A stretch of DNA of 64,000 bases from Bryum argenteum. Taxonomy: Eukaryota; Streptophyta; Bryopsida; Bryales; Bryaceae. The notes under the pieces were generated by a model. The model was not told where the DNA came from, ran no database searches, and was given only the letters and a program-made list of their open reading frames with translations. Shown one piece after another: positions 12,641 to 23,733 of this stretch. Location of the stretch: assembly GCA_037043015.1 (NCBI GenBank), contig CM073322.1, positions 7,823,601 to 7,887,600 of the forward strand, written 5' to 3'. The translations under genes and the position numbers were made by a program. Numbering within the stretch: the stretch's first letter is position 1; each line of letters starts with the position of its first letter.

Positions 12641-13990
12641 CAGATAGGGATCAGTGTAAATCAGTGCTAGGAGCGTTTTTGGATGAGGGGAGGGGTAAAG
12701 AGGGGAGGGGTGAAGAGCCCTTAAATTTTTGATGTATAGGCTTAAAATGGGAAGGAGTATACCTCATTCTTGAATTCAAAATTATCAACGAAACAGGGTG
12801 TTCAAATCGAAAAGTCCAGAAGAAAAAACTCTATCCGTCAATGGGGTTTAATAAATTTGGTTCAATAAGAGAAAAATGTCAAAAATCATTAGAAATTTTG
12901 GGTTGCACCTAGGCAATCTCAACATTAGAATTATGTAGAGAGAGTAGTTTGGAGATCAAGTAGGAATATGCACCATTAGAAATTAAAACAATTTTATACG
13001 ATGACTTTTATTCCTAATTATTCTTGGAAATGTTGACTCCTTTTTTGAGAAGTAATTGTGTTTACCAACTTAGGTCGCAATTAGATATTGGAAAAATGAT
13101 TGCGTCCCAATAAAACCCTAGGTACAAAAAAAAAGAACCAGATAAAAGGATACTAGAAATAACTCATACCATGAAGACCCCAACAATAGATACTTGATTA
13201 TGATAGGATTGTCTACTCTATAATATATAAGTAATTGGAATATGAAACAGAATAGCCCTGAAAGCAAAGCTGGCCGAACGATGGGTTGGACTTAAAACAC
13301 CTAAGGACGCTTGTGTCTATTATAGATTATCCCATGGATTTAGTGCGGTACATGGGTTCGATTGTTTTAGGTTGGAGCATCAACAATAAGGAAGTATGTT
13401 GACATTGTTTGTGAGATTCTCTCTATTTAGACCAGATTATTTTCCTACTGCATATATATCCTCAAAGGAGAGTATTTGCAAAGCATTGTGCACGATTTGG
13501 GGCTCTTACTAGGATTCTTAACATGTGCGGGGCAATAGTACATACATTCTTCTAGAGGAGCACCCAAGTCAAGCTGAGATATTGACGTCTGAAGACTTTT
13601 ACAACAAGAAGAAGTTCTACTCCGTAAGCAATATGGGACTTTAAAAAAATGTTATAAATTTTTTGTGCTATCCAACCTGGTGACATGCACGATAGTCGTT
13701 AATTTAAAGTATCAAGATTGTATGAAGATATCTGCGAGCGTCAAATCTTGCAAGCTCTTATTTTGGTTGTTGGTCGTGTGAAATGTACACCTTTCCTCGT
13801 GGGTGTTTTTGCTTATACAATTAGAACTTTTTTTATGAAATCACTTCAAGATTTTCAATGATGTAGATAAGAAAAGATTTAATTGCTGAGTAGAGTTATC
13901 ATTGAAATTACTTTTGAGAGTTTCAAAAGTAAGTGAAAAATCCAAAGGCATTTTTATTTCAAAGTAGATACAGCTGCTATCTAGAATTAT
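12641..13990. other. Non-coding AT-rich spacer
   Basis: No gene, RNA or repeat structure could be supported here. All open frames are short and start at chance Met codons. Confidence 0.5.
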
Positions 13991-14135
13991 AGTGGCTTGT
14001 TGTTGGTTGCACAATTACCAGTGGCTTGTTGTTGGTTACACAATTACTAGTGGCTTGTTGTTGGTTGCACAATTACTAGTGGCTTGTTGTTGGTTGCACA
14101 ATTACTAGTGGCTTGTTGTTGGTTGCACAACTACT
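13991..14135. repeat. 29 bp minisatellite, five copies
   Basis: Five head-to-tail units of 29 bp beginning AGTGGCTTGTTGTTGGTTGC start at 13991, 14020, 14049, 14078 and 14107. The units differ at only a few positions, which indicates recent expansion. Confidence 0.9.
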
Positions 14136-14651
14136 ATGAGGTGTAGCACGAGGCAAAGCCTTTTGTAACTAAGTGGGTGATATAGTAAATCTCTTAGTTG
14201 GATTTGAAAATATCCGTCTTAGAACTGGTTCATAAAGAAGGACAACAGGAAAAAACAAATGGGAAATTATTGAGAGGTAGACTTTTTACTAAATGAGTTT
14301 ATAACAACTCAATTGAGTGATATCATCTTGATTATTTATAAGTCTTTATTTTACACTTAATTATAGATTATTTCCATTGTTTTTGAGTTAATTGTATATA
14401 GTCAGTTTTGTTTATTATTTGTTGAAAGTGTTTATTCTTCTTCCTTTTTGTTAGCTACATGGTTTCATGGTGTTCATGTCCGTGTAGGTAATATTTGAAT
14501 TCTACACAAAAACGACAAACTTTTATTGATGTAGAACATACACTACAAACTAATCCAACACAAGACAAATTAAAGGTAGTATCTACATACTTGAAGATTT
14601 TCCAAAATTGAAAATCTCTGTAAGAAAAAATCCTGGAATCTAAACTAGAAG
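14136..14651. other. Non-coding AT-rich spacer
   Basis: No supported gene. It separates the minisatellite from the next inverted-repeat element. Confidence 0.45.
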
Positions 14652-14883
14652 GGTACGGTTCTGATATGGGTACCACTAAGACGCGTCTCACTATGTGTGA
14701 CCTATGTTTAATTCATCAAATATGTGCCAGAAATTCCTTTTTAACTACATGTATACAATTATAGCCATGTCACCTATAATACCATCTGGTTAGAATAATT
14801 TTTCAATATTGTTTGTTTATCAAAAAAGTAGTTTCAAAAAAATTACACTATTTAGGAGGGGGTACCCATATCAGAATCGCACC
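14652..14883. mobile_element. MITE-like element, about 232 bp
   Basis: The left end GGTACGGTTCTGATATGGGT pairs with the right end ACCCATATCAGAATCGCACC with a few mismatches; the pairing extends into GTACC. The interior is AT-rich with no ORF. Family unknown. Confidence 0.65.
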
Positions 14884-15400
14884 GAGAATTAAGAAGTAGA
14901 AGAATGCTTATTTTTTGAAATATTTGCAAATAGGGCACCATATACAAAACTCCCCTCCATAGCCAATTTGTACATTTTTTTCTAGTTATGAATAAGTTTC
15001 TATGACAATTTGAATTTCATGTTCTCCAACTCAAGGAGATCAAAGATATTAGAAGAAGTTCGAGTAGTTATGACATCACTACCTTTTAAAATTTGGTGGT
15101 TTCTTTTGTTGGCGATGCGGTTTAATTGGCCAACATATCTAGGAGCCCTAGCAGCCTTCGAGCGGGGAGTAAGATTAAAAGTCGCAGAGGAAGAAGGAAG
15201 AGGCGGAGGAATTTGAGAAATCACATCCTTACTACTCAAAACATGCACATGCTCCTCTTTGTACAAGAAAGACGCAGAAGTTGGTCGATACTGTTTAGAA
15301 TGTCATTGATCTTAGTGGTTCCGAAATACATACCATCAAAAAAAAGGCGAACCATAAAACCCATGTAAAAGGTGCCGCCCCAGTCTCCAATTGCTTATAA
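14884..15400. other. Non-coding spacer
   Basis: Short frames exist on both strands at 15000-15370, but none has recognisable motifs or splice structure. I treat it as non-coding. Confidence 0.4.
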
Positions 15401-15650
15401 CCTCAATTCCGTTAAAATGGCACTATGCCATGTGCCATCTTGTCACACCAAATCTTACATGTGTGCTCACATGGAATGGTGTATTCTGTAATATCACAAT
15501 TTTTTTAATAATATCACTGCTTTATATATTGTCACTCATTTTTCATAATATCACCTTCAAATTCTGTTATATCACATGGTTTTTGAACTGCACTTCAGAA
15601 AGTTGAGGTGTGCCATTTTAGCGGCATAACGCCATTTTAACAGAATTGGG
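15401..15650. mobile_element. MITE with CCATTTTAAC ends (copy 1)
   Basis: 250 bp, beginning CCTCAATTCCGTTAAAATGG and ending CCATTTTAACAGAATTGGGG, so the termini are inverted repeats of about 20 bp. The same ends occur at 51155-51370. The interior is rich in ATATCAC words. Confidence 0.75.
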
Positions 15651-16196
15651 GATTTATCATCTTCTTCAGTTTATAAGCCTCACAACATTCCCCATTTCTC
15701 TTGTGTTTGTTTATTAATATATTGAGTCTCGTATGGAAAGTATGCATTGATAAGGTCAACAAGGTAATGCCAACAATTCACATTCATAACCTTTATATCA
15801 TGATCCCAATACTTTCCTCAACAATCTTGAAGAAATAATAGAGAGTTCCGTTAGCCTTAAGGTCAATAGGCAACCCTCCGAGTCATCCATTGAAAAAAAA
15901 AAAAAAAAAAAAAAAAAAAACTAAAATTGAAACTAACTAAAATTGTATAAAGTGATACAAAATCTCATGTCCAGGCCAAATGTCTAATTAGGGTTTAATT
16001 AGGCCAAATGTCAAAAATTGACATTTTTTGGACATTTTGGATGACTCCAACAACTTTGAAAAGCCATAACTTCTTCATTTAGAGTTCGTTTTGGATGAAA
16101 TCACTTGGGTGCGTTCCAAATTAAGTCTTGTGCATGCTAAACAAATTACAGATCTATAAATGAAGTATGGATAAATGACATGCATTTTAGCGAAGG
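15651..16196. other. Spacer with 28-base A run
   Basis: No gene. A pure A run at 15893-15920 follows CATCCATTG. It could be the tail of a retroposed sequence, but nothing upstream looks like a SINE or processed gene. Confidence 0.4.
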
Positions 16197-16804
16197 TAAG
16201 GTAGGAGTGGTGAAAACCGTCCAGCCCCAAAAACCGCACAGCAGGTTTATGGGTAGGGTCTGTAGAAGCGTCCGACGTGATTCGTAAAAAACCAAAGTTA
16301 AAAAAATTCATGGTAAATTGGCCGGTTTTGGGAACATTTGAGGTCGGTTCACGCCATGAATTTGGTGGATTAATTGACTCTTTGTAGGTGGAAATGGCGG
16401 TTTCATGTCACCATGCACGATTGTGTCAGCACATGTGATTTTTGTCACCATCTACTATTTTCAGCTCAACCATGCATACTGAACAGTTTTGGACAACTCC
16501 TATGTCAGGTAATGAACCTTTTTTGATTTTTTTGGGACATTCAATCCACAATTTCCGGAGTACAACCATGCAAAAAAGCCAGCACTCTATGTTCGGGTAG
16601 CGGGACTCCTAAGACTCCAGATTCAAAAATTCATAGGAAATTATAGGATTACTCAAAAAATTTTTTTTTTTTTTTTTTTTTTTCTTTCTTTCTGGGATGG
16701 ATTTGCACTAGCTTTGCGGACCATCGAAAAATAATTAAAATTTTACACCACTATTCCAAGTATGCAAAGCTAAAATTTAGACGATTTTCACCACTCCTAC
16801 CTTA
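16197..16804. mobile_element. 608 bp element with 25 bp inverted ends
   Basis: The left end TAAGGTAGGAGTGGTGAAAA pairs with the right end TTTTCACCACTCCTACCTTA, and the pairing runs on through CCGTC/GACGA with one mismatch. No transposase ORF is visible. A T run at 16661-16683 lies inside. Target duplication is not clear. Confidence 0.7.
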
Positions 16805-17904
16805 GCTCCTGTTTTGGAGTTTTCAAACATGGGGCATGTTTTGCCATTGGGAGGCAACATGAGGGAATTGAAAATCAAAAAGTTGTTCTTATGAATTTTT
16901 TTCACATAATTATGATCTTAAGATGAAGGGTTCTACTTTTTAGTAGGAAGATTTTTGATGCAAATATTTTTGGCATTGGATTTGCAACGTGACTTTAATT
17001 TTTGAAAAATGGATTCCAATTAGAGTTTCTGTGGTAGAAACCTTGACAAAATCAAAGAAGTATTGAAGATAAGGCATAGATTTGAGAGAAAAGGGTTGAG
17101 TTCCGGACTATTTTTCCTTTGTAAAATTTTTGGTGGTTTTCACTATTGCAAGGCCATTATATGTGCTTATAACTTTTTCTCTTGGATAATTTTTTGTTCA
17201 AGGGTGCTCTTGAGATGAATGTGAACACCTATCTAGTTGGTAATTTCTTCATTGCAATAAGTATATTGGTAGCATGTTCACTTGAAAGTGAAAATGTTGA
17301 GGTTTCTTGATGTTTTCTTAGTACTAATTCGTTACTATCTTGCAATCTATGAGGCTTCATGACTCAAAAGTTGACCCACATGATGAACAATATGTCTTCT
17401 ACAAGATTGTTTAGTTGCGATCTACATAACTTACCTTTGTTTCTATTTCTGACACATTTTTTGAGAATGCTCTTTTCTCTACCAATGAGTCAAGTGAGTT
17501 TGGGGTTAAGGTCGCAAAATTTACTTGATGCAGAATGATTCATTAAGAATGTAATTGTGTATGTTACTATCTATAGTGTCTATAAATTGTATTTTTTCAA
17601 TGATAGAAATACTAATAAATTGATAGATTTCTCATGCAATAACAACCCTATTAAGGAATATATATTTTCAAGTGCGATGCATCAAATTGTACTTGTTAAG
17701 TTCAAAGCATAAAATTTAATGACAAGGAAAATTCACTTGTATAGGAGTGAAGGATTTACCTTTTGAAGAAACGCTCAGTCACTAGAAGGGAAATACACGA
17801 TTTCATGATAGGGGCTCAATAAGAATATGAGTTTTCCTTGTAGTGATGAATGTTTGAGACTAATATCTTTTAATGCATACTTTAGATAGATAGAAACTCC
17901 GGTC
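16805..17904. other. Non-coding AT-rich spacer
   Basis: Nothing beyond short chance frames was found. Confidence 0.45.
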
Positions 17905-18232
17905 CCTTTTTAAGAGGTCGGCGTGAATGAAGTGTCCGTTTGTAATGCTAATATCTTGATGGCCATCGGACAAGGGGAAATTGAAACAATACTACTTCCC
18001 CCTCTCGAGGGTGGACACTGTAACTAGGCTAGTTTCTAGCTAGTTACTAGTGCCTTCAAGATACTTGACATTATATCCCTCCAAAGGACTTCAAGGTACC
18101 CATACAACAAGGTCCAAGGACCCCACAATAGTTGGGTGGACTATAGTGGTGAGCACTACACCGGCATGAGGAATAGAACCCATGACCTCCTCATTATGGG
18201 CCATGAGCCCTAACCACTAAGCCAAGGCTTGT
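17905..18232 (-). mobile_element. tRNA-derived SINE, best copy
   Basis: Read on the minus strand, the head is TTGGCTTAGTGGTTAGGG, which fits a Pol III A box (TGGCTTAGTGG). About 35 bases on comes GGGTTCTATTCCTC, one mismatch from the B-box consensus GGTTCGANTCC. The roughly 330 bp body matches 9728-10040 and ends near CGCCGACCTCTTAAAAAGGG. No ORF. Internal Pol III promoter boxes and dispersed copies support SINE origin. Confidence 0.75.
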
Positions 18233-18239
18233 GGTGCCT

Positions 18240-18930
18240 TGCAGACTTCATAAATAATTATGGAGTACCATATGTGTTCTTCAGATTTGGATAAGGTAGT
18301 ATTGGATTCTAGTTTTAACATTGGATTTTTTGGGGTCCACATTACTGTGAGCCAATTACAAGGCGATATAATACAATTACTTTTTATTTTAGACTTTATA
18401 CGATGGTATATAATTACATACACTTGTATAAAAAATTGAGTAGAGGAGAAGGTATTAATAATGTTCATAGTGTTCAAATTTCCAATCACACATATCTATA
18501 CAATTCTTACTACAAATTTCAAAGAAATTTAAAGGGCTTCAATGGTTACTTAATATACATTTGAAAGAACCAAGAATCCATGATATTAGTACACTGACAA
18601 CTACTGATACTTTTGAGCTTTTTGCAAAATTATCTAACAACAACAAAATCTTCTCAGTCTTTAGAAAAGTTGGAACCTCTAGATTAAAAGAACACAATTT
18701 GGGATTTGTCTGTGTGTTCTTGGCGATGCATAGTCATGGTAATCATCATTTGGTCATGTATAAATTGAAGAGTTCTAAAGATTTTGAAGAGTTTCCATAA
18801 GTAGTATTTGATTGTTATTGAGAGTTTATTAGATCTTAAGAATATAACAAGGAGGCAAAGGGACAAGGAATATGAAACATGAAAATGAGAGTAAAGAAGA
18901 AGTAAAGGGGAGATGAAGAGATCATCGGAG
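18240..18930. other. Non-coding spacer
   Basis: Short frames at 18217-18489 and 18561-18800 have no recognisable features. No gene is supported. Confidence 0.4.
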
Positions 18931-18934
18931 GGGA

Positions 18935-19692
18935 TCTAGGAACGGCGAACAAAGTAGGAGCTCAGAATGAAGGATGGGAACTAGGATCAAATAATGAGAA
19001 TTAGAAATGACCGATGGGAATTAGGATGACGGATGGGAACTAGGAATTAATGATGGGAACTAGGAACAAATAATGAGAACTAGGAATGACCGATGGCAAC
19101 TAGGAGTGACCGATGGGAACTAGGAATGACCGATGGTATCTACAAATGAATGAAACTGATATTTAACTAATTATGGACTTATTAAAAACTTATGGACTTT
19201 TTGCAACTAATGAAGAACATTGGTTTTATCGGCGGCCAACCGACACATCCCCATATCTGCGACTTTCAAAAGGTCACAACTCACTCAAATTTTGTCCAAA
19301 TCAAACATATGAGGTGTTTTTTGACATCTATATTTTCTGTAGATATCAAAAAACACTTCATATGTTTAATTTGGACAAAAATTGACTGAGTTATGACCTT
19401 TCAAAGATTACGGATAGAGTCTCAAGGTTATATCGGCGGACAGCCGACATTATTTCTGGACAATGAATTTGTCCATAATTAGTTAAATATCAGATATGAT
19501 GGGAACTGAGAACAGATGATGGGAAGTAGGAATGAATGATGGAGACCAGTAAGGGAAGTTTGGGGATAGGGAACTAGGAAGCAAAGATGGAAACCATGAA
19601 CAAAAGTCAGGAGATAGAGAACCGGTAAGAAAAAATGGAGAATGGAGAACCATAATACAAGACGAAAAACCGGGAACAATGGAATTATGGAG
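18935..19692. repeat. Degenerate GATGGGAACTAGGAATGACC minisatellite
   Basis: Imperfect units of about 20 bp around GGGAACTAGGA run from 18935 to 19150 and again from 19497 to 19692, interrupted by a foldback element. Related GGGAACC and GGGAAC words continue at 39091-39120, beyond the retrotransposon, so both insertions landed inside this array. Confidence 0.7.
19157..19492. mobile_element. 336 bp foldback element
   Basis: The ends TGATATTTAACTAATTATGG and CCATAATTAGTTAAATATCA are perfect inverted repeats of 22 bp. The interior also pairs for most of its length (ATCGGCGG.. with ..GCCGACA; CTTTCAAAAGGTCAC with GACCTTTCAAAG; GTTTTTTGACATCTA with TAGATATCAAAAAACAC), so the whole element can form one long hairpin. 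No ORF. Confidence 0.85.
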
Positions 19693-19697
19693 GACAT

Positions 19698-19931
19698 TGT
19701 AAGAGTCTAGCTGTCAAAACAAGCAAAAACTACAAAAGAAATATATTGATTCAAGACTTAGGTTTACAATGAATAAGAGTCCCTTATATACTAATCTCTT
19801 GGCTCAACTGCCGAGGCTATACTTTAGCTCTACTGCCGAGGCTATACTTTAGCTCTATTGCCGAAGTTCTATTTATAAAATTAATAGCGAGTGAACATCC
19901 GAGCTTATCAACGAGGCCTTGGCCCATGACA
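19698..19931 (-). repeat. 3' LTR of the chromovirus
   Basis: 234 bp, starting TGTAAGAGTCTAG and ending GGCCCATGACA (TG..CA). It holds two copies of a 25 bp unit (GAGGCTATACTTTAGCTCTA...) and, in minus-strand sense, TATAAATAG as a probable TATA box. By eye it differs from the other LTR at four bases plus one 25 bp unit. Confidence 0.9.
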
Positions 19932-19974
19932 ATTGCCTCCTCCTCCTCCTCCTGTGCTGATGAATTAACAAGTG

Positions 19975-20353
19975 TCATAGAAGAGAATGTGCCCAAGGAA
20001 TATCAGTACCAGACGCGCGCAACAAGCGCTCGTAATCGTCTAAGGTCATGACATTTTGTAATTGGCAAACAGGTTCCCAAGTAGGCTCCGGCCATCCTGT
20101 CCACTTTACAAGTAGTTGCCAACCGCGCCCACGACGTCGATGTTGCAACACTCTTTCAACAGCATACTCGTCCTCGCTAGTGGATGCCTCGAAAGCGGGA
20201 TTGCTCAAAACAAGACCGGGCTCATTATCATGAGGTAGTTGGGAAGGCAACGGATCCTCAGCTGTCTTCTTCACTAAACTCACATCAAAAACAGGATGAA
20301 TACCTGACGGTGTATTCAAACGAACCGCATGTGTACCTACGCACTCCAATACA
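19975..20353 (-). pseudogene. Severed integrase tail and chromodomain
   Basis: The open frame reads ECVGTHAVRLNTPSGIHPVF (the end of the integrase GPY/F module), then a chromodomain with YAVERVLQHRR, WQLLVKWTGWPEPTWEPV and a C-terminal helix DDYERLL. Aromatic cage candidates are Tyr of YAVERV and Trp of VKWTGW. It is the direct continuation of the frame that stops at 34157 on the far side of the CACTA insertion, so it is the C-terminus of the same polyprotein. Chromodomains of this group are known to direct integration to marked chromatin. Confidence 0.9.
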
Positions 20354-20378
20354 CACTACTAGAAAACAGGGGGTAGTG
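20354..20378. repeat. CACTA left terminal inverted repeat
   Basis: Starts CACTACTAGAAAACAGGGGG and ends TAGTG. It pairs with 34133-34156 with a single extra G. Confidence 0.95.
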
Positions 20379-21340
20379 TGACTGGCCACTATGACTGAAA
20401 ATCATAACAAATGGCCTTTTTGGGCCTGGATGTGTTTGTGACTGAGGTGACTATGATGTGTGGTGAACATTGAGTCGCTCGGGACATTGCATATGTGACT
20501 ACGGGATGTTCCCAAGGGCTGTTCCCATTGACTTTTTAGGGACCTCGTTTCGGGCTGCCCGATGGCACCTGGATTATGTGACTAAACTCTGTCACTTCGT
20601 GGTCGGAAAAAGTGACTGAATGTTGTCATTGTTAAAAACCGATCACTTTTTATTTGTGACTAGCGGTTTGGTGATATGGGCTGAGGTTCTTAGTTACATT
20701 TTTCACGAATGTGACTACTCTCAGTCACACAAATAGCTGTGACACGATCGTATCACACCCGAGAGTCACTTCCGGGAAAACCACATGTATGTAACTAAGC
20801 GCAGTCGGATAAATCCGACAGAGCGGAGTTATTTTGTGTATGTGTGTGTCACACACATGTCATCTATGTTCCGATCGGTGACCCTATATACTCACATTTG
20901 GAGGTTATAGTTTATAGGCAGCACAGCATGTGACAGCGTATAGTCATATCTGCAGTAATCCCTGACTATGGGGAGTTGAGTTCAGTTATAATTATGATGA
21001 GTACTAGTCATATTATCGGAAGTATGGGACTGAGTCTAGTCATACACATGATGAATCTGATTGAATGCAGTCACATCTTGTTGCTTGCGTTACTGACAAT
21101 AGTCATATTGTCGATGAGATGTGATTACTTATAGTCACACCTTGTACATTATGAGACTAAGTCTAGTCACATCGGTGCTGGAATCTTAATCGAATGCAGT
21201 CACATGTTTTATTCCGGTGACTGTAATTAGTCTTACTATTGACAACCTCTGATCAGTTGTTGTCACATCTTGTCCGTTTTGTGACTAGGACTAGTCTATA
21301 GTCTGGTCGCACGACGACGCTTAATAGTCGGGATCGCTAG
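20379..21340. repeat. CACTA left subterminal repeat region
   Basis: About 1 kb with dense, both-orientation copies of GTGACT and AGTCAC, for example TGTGACTACTCTCAGTCACA and repeats of TAGTCACAT roughly every 30-60 bases. In studied CACTA elements, such subterminal motifs bind the TNPA-type protein. No gene is present. Confidence 0.75.
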
Positions 21341-21489
21341 ATGACTAAACACAATCACGAGATACTAAAAATGACTAGGACTCGAGAAAATGGAATGAGT
21401 TACTTCCTAATCTGCAGACCCGTATCGTCGAAGCGGCGGGATGGGGGAACGCGGTCTATATCGCAACGACGCCTTGACCACAGAGAATT

Positions 21490-21792
21490 TCATGCACCCC
21501 CACCTCTTTCAAAGAAAGTCTTCGGAGGAGTGCAATTCGTGTGTGGGTGATACAATGGGTAGGAGTCGTCTAGACACTCGATAAGAAGGACCTTTGCTAT
21601 GCCCTCCGGAATGGGCTGCCCCTGGTGTTTGGCTCGAGGGCCTCCTAGACTGCGCACCTCCCCATTTCCGACATGCTTCACAATGTCGTTCTCCACGGCC
21701 ATGATGTACACTAAGTCATGCAGAGCCAACACATGATCCTGCTCACACGCCATAGCGATAACATTAGTCATAGTGTTCTGCTTCAAACTCAA
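21490..21792 (-). CDS. Possible exon of unknown product inside CACTA
   Basis: An open 100-codon frame with non-repetitive composition (ALHDLVYIMAVENDIV, KVLLIECLDDSYPLY). I do not recognise the family. It lies downstream of the minus-strand Transposase_24-like gene and could be a last exon of that gene or a chance frame. Splice sites were not assigned. Confidence 0.3.
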   Translation of the reverse strand: MSLKQNTMTNVIAMACEQDHVLALHDLVYIMAVENDIVKHVGNGEVRSLGGPRAKHQGQPIPEGIAKVLLIECLDDSYPLYHPHTNCTPPKTFFERGGGA

Positions 21793-21982
21793 GGTATGGC
21801 AGATTCAATCATAGTGTTCTGCAGTGAATTGACAACCTCGTGCCTGATTTACTCTCGGCTACGCACGTGCCCGAACGATCACCACCTAGACTTGCGTAAT
21901 TCGTGACTGAGGCTAGTTACATTCGCAGTGACTTGCGTAATTTTAGTCACATTATCTAAATTCTCTGACAACATGTTGTCAC

Positions 21983-23326
21983 TTATTGATGCAAACTTAC
22001 CTTCGGCGGATCGGTGGTTCTCCGGTTCGTCTTCGTTGCCGCTGCTGTTTTCTTCGTTGCCTTTGGAGGCGGATCCTTCGCACCAGACTTCTCCGCTGCA
22101 TCCTTGTCTTCGGCATTAGACTCTGTGGCTGGCTCGTCCTCCTCCCCGTCTTCCTCCTCCTCGTCATCGTCATCCTCGTCCTCTTCGGCCTGCTCTTCGT
22201 CTTCCACCTCCTCTTCCTCAGCTCCCCTCTCGTTCTTCTCCTCTTTCTTGGGCCGAGGTCCTTGGATTTTGAAAGCCGCCACCTTTGCACGCGTTCGAGT
22301 TGCGGGAGCGCGTGGGGGCTAACGCCGGATAGCTGCGTCTTCTCGACAGTGCGACTTCGCCTTACCGGAGCCAAGAACCTCTGTTGGTTGTGCGGGTTTC
22401 TTGCTCCTTGTGCTTGGCTCGGCACCCGCCTTCGGTGTTGCCGTGATCGCGCCCTTTCCTGCGGAGGTCGTTGTGCCCTTCCTTGCCGATGAGGCCGCGT
22501 GCCCTTCATCTTTGGCGGTGTTGTGGTCTTTGCAACAGTGGCCGACGTGCCCTTTCTGCTGTGTGCCCCCCCGCCGTACCTTTCCCTTCTATCGACTTAG
22601 CTTTCTTTTTTTTTGAGTTTGGACGGGGACATTGATGGCAAAATAGTCTTCTTTTTGGGTGCGTCCACTTCAGTTAGCAGGCCTTTCTCCGTGGCTGCCT
22701 TGACTGTGGGCGCGGCTTTCTCCATGGGGATGTTTGCCATCTCTTCTTTGTGTGCCGTGTGGCAAGCATAGCACTTCTTTGTAGAGGTAGGTCTGCTTTG
22801 CCGGTCTTTGGTATGACATGCGTAATCTTGCATGTCTCGGTTCTGCAATGCGCCTCTCTGCGATGCGTGTCTCCTCTTCGTGCGTGATGCAGATGAGGTC
22901 GTCAAGGTCAAGAACCTTCCTCGTGCTCTTCTTCGACGGTAAAGACTCCGTTGTCGCCGGTGTTTTCCCCTCGATTTCTGCCAAAAATCCCTCCTCGTCT
23001 AGTGAGAGAGGTAAACACGCAGTGCTCTTCTGTATAGTCTGCGCTGTCGGGCCTTTCTTCGGGGTAGACTTCCAAGCTGCCTTTCCTTTACCCCTCTTTG
23101 GGGTCGATTCAGGGGTCGCCACTGCATTCTGTCCATGGCCCCTCTTTGGGCTTCGTTCCGCGACCTCCTTTCCTTTCCCCTTTTTCGGAGTAGAAACATC
23201 GACCTCATGTCCTTTTGCCCTCTTCTTGGACTGGGCCTCCGGGGAATCTTCCATGACCTTCTTCCCTTTTGCAGGAAGTTCGGTGTCGTCCAACTCTGTG
23301 GATGCATCCATCAGAGACACCTGCAC
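21983..23326 (-). pseudogene. Lys-rich and acidic tail of the CACTA minus-strand gene
   Basis: On the minus strand the frame opens at 23326 with motif repeats STPKKGKGKE, SPKRGHGQ, STPKRGKGKA and STPKKGPT, which resemble histone-H1 or AT-hook-like basic repeats. It then passes through a frame change near 22900-22670 into another basic segment, and ends (22282-21983) in an acidic run (EEEEVEDEEQAEEDEDDDDE) followed by a Lys/Thr-rich end. This basic-then-acidic layout suggests a DNA- or chromatin-binding tail. Whether it belongs to the Transposase_24-like gene or is separate cannot be told without transcripts. GTGACT-motif DNA at 23400-23730 lies between the two parts and may be an intron. Confidence 0.45.
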
Positions 23327-23399
23327 TCATAAAACCCAGATTCAACCTCGGAGTCCGTAAGCATTTTTCTCCATTAACCTGAAGTCTAATAGTCTAACG

Positions 23400-23730
23400 C
23401 TGCGGGTCCGAAACGTGATTTCTGTGAGTCATACAACCCAGAAAGTAGATGACTGATTCTAGTTATTAATTCAAAAAGTAAGACTGAAAATAGTCACCCA
23501 CCAAGATATTGTGACACAAACCTGTCACAAGAATATGACTAATTCTAGTCGCATTCTAGATCACGAAGTCAAAATTCTCCCCCCTCGTAGATTTCGTGAG
23601 TGATTCTAGTGACTGAATTAGACGACTACTTTTAGTCACTATTTCGTGACTGATTTTAGATTTTGCGACTGATTTTGATGATTGGTTTTAGTCACTTTGT
23701 TCCTAAGTATGACTGATACTACGGACAACA
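23400..23730. repeat. Internal GTGACT/AGTCAC motif cluster
   Basis: Repeats such as GTGACTGATTTTAG, TGACTAATTCTAGTCGC and TTTTAGTCAC. It matches the motif of the CACTA left subterminal region, but lies between two coding blocks on the minus strand. Confidence 0.65.
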
Positions 23731-23733
23731 GTG

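Noticed and set aside
21986..22509. Long Ser-rich, Leu-rich and Arg-rich frames on both strands over the same DNA
   Set aside because: They are alternative-frame readings of GAG/GAC and AAG repeats. Only the minus-strand Lys-rich/acidic reading fits the neighbouring gene.
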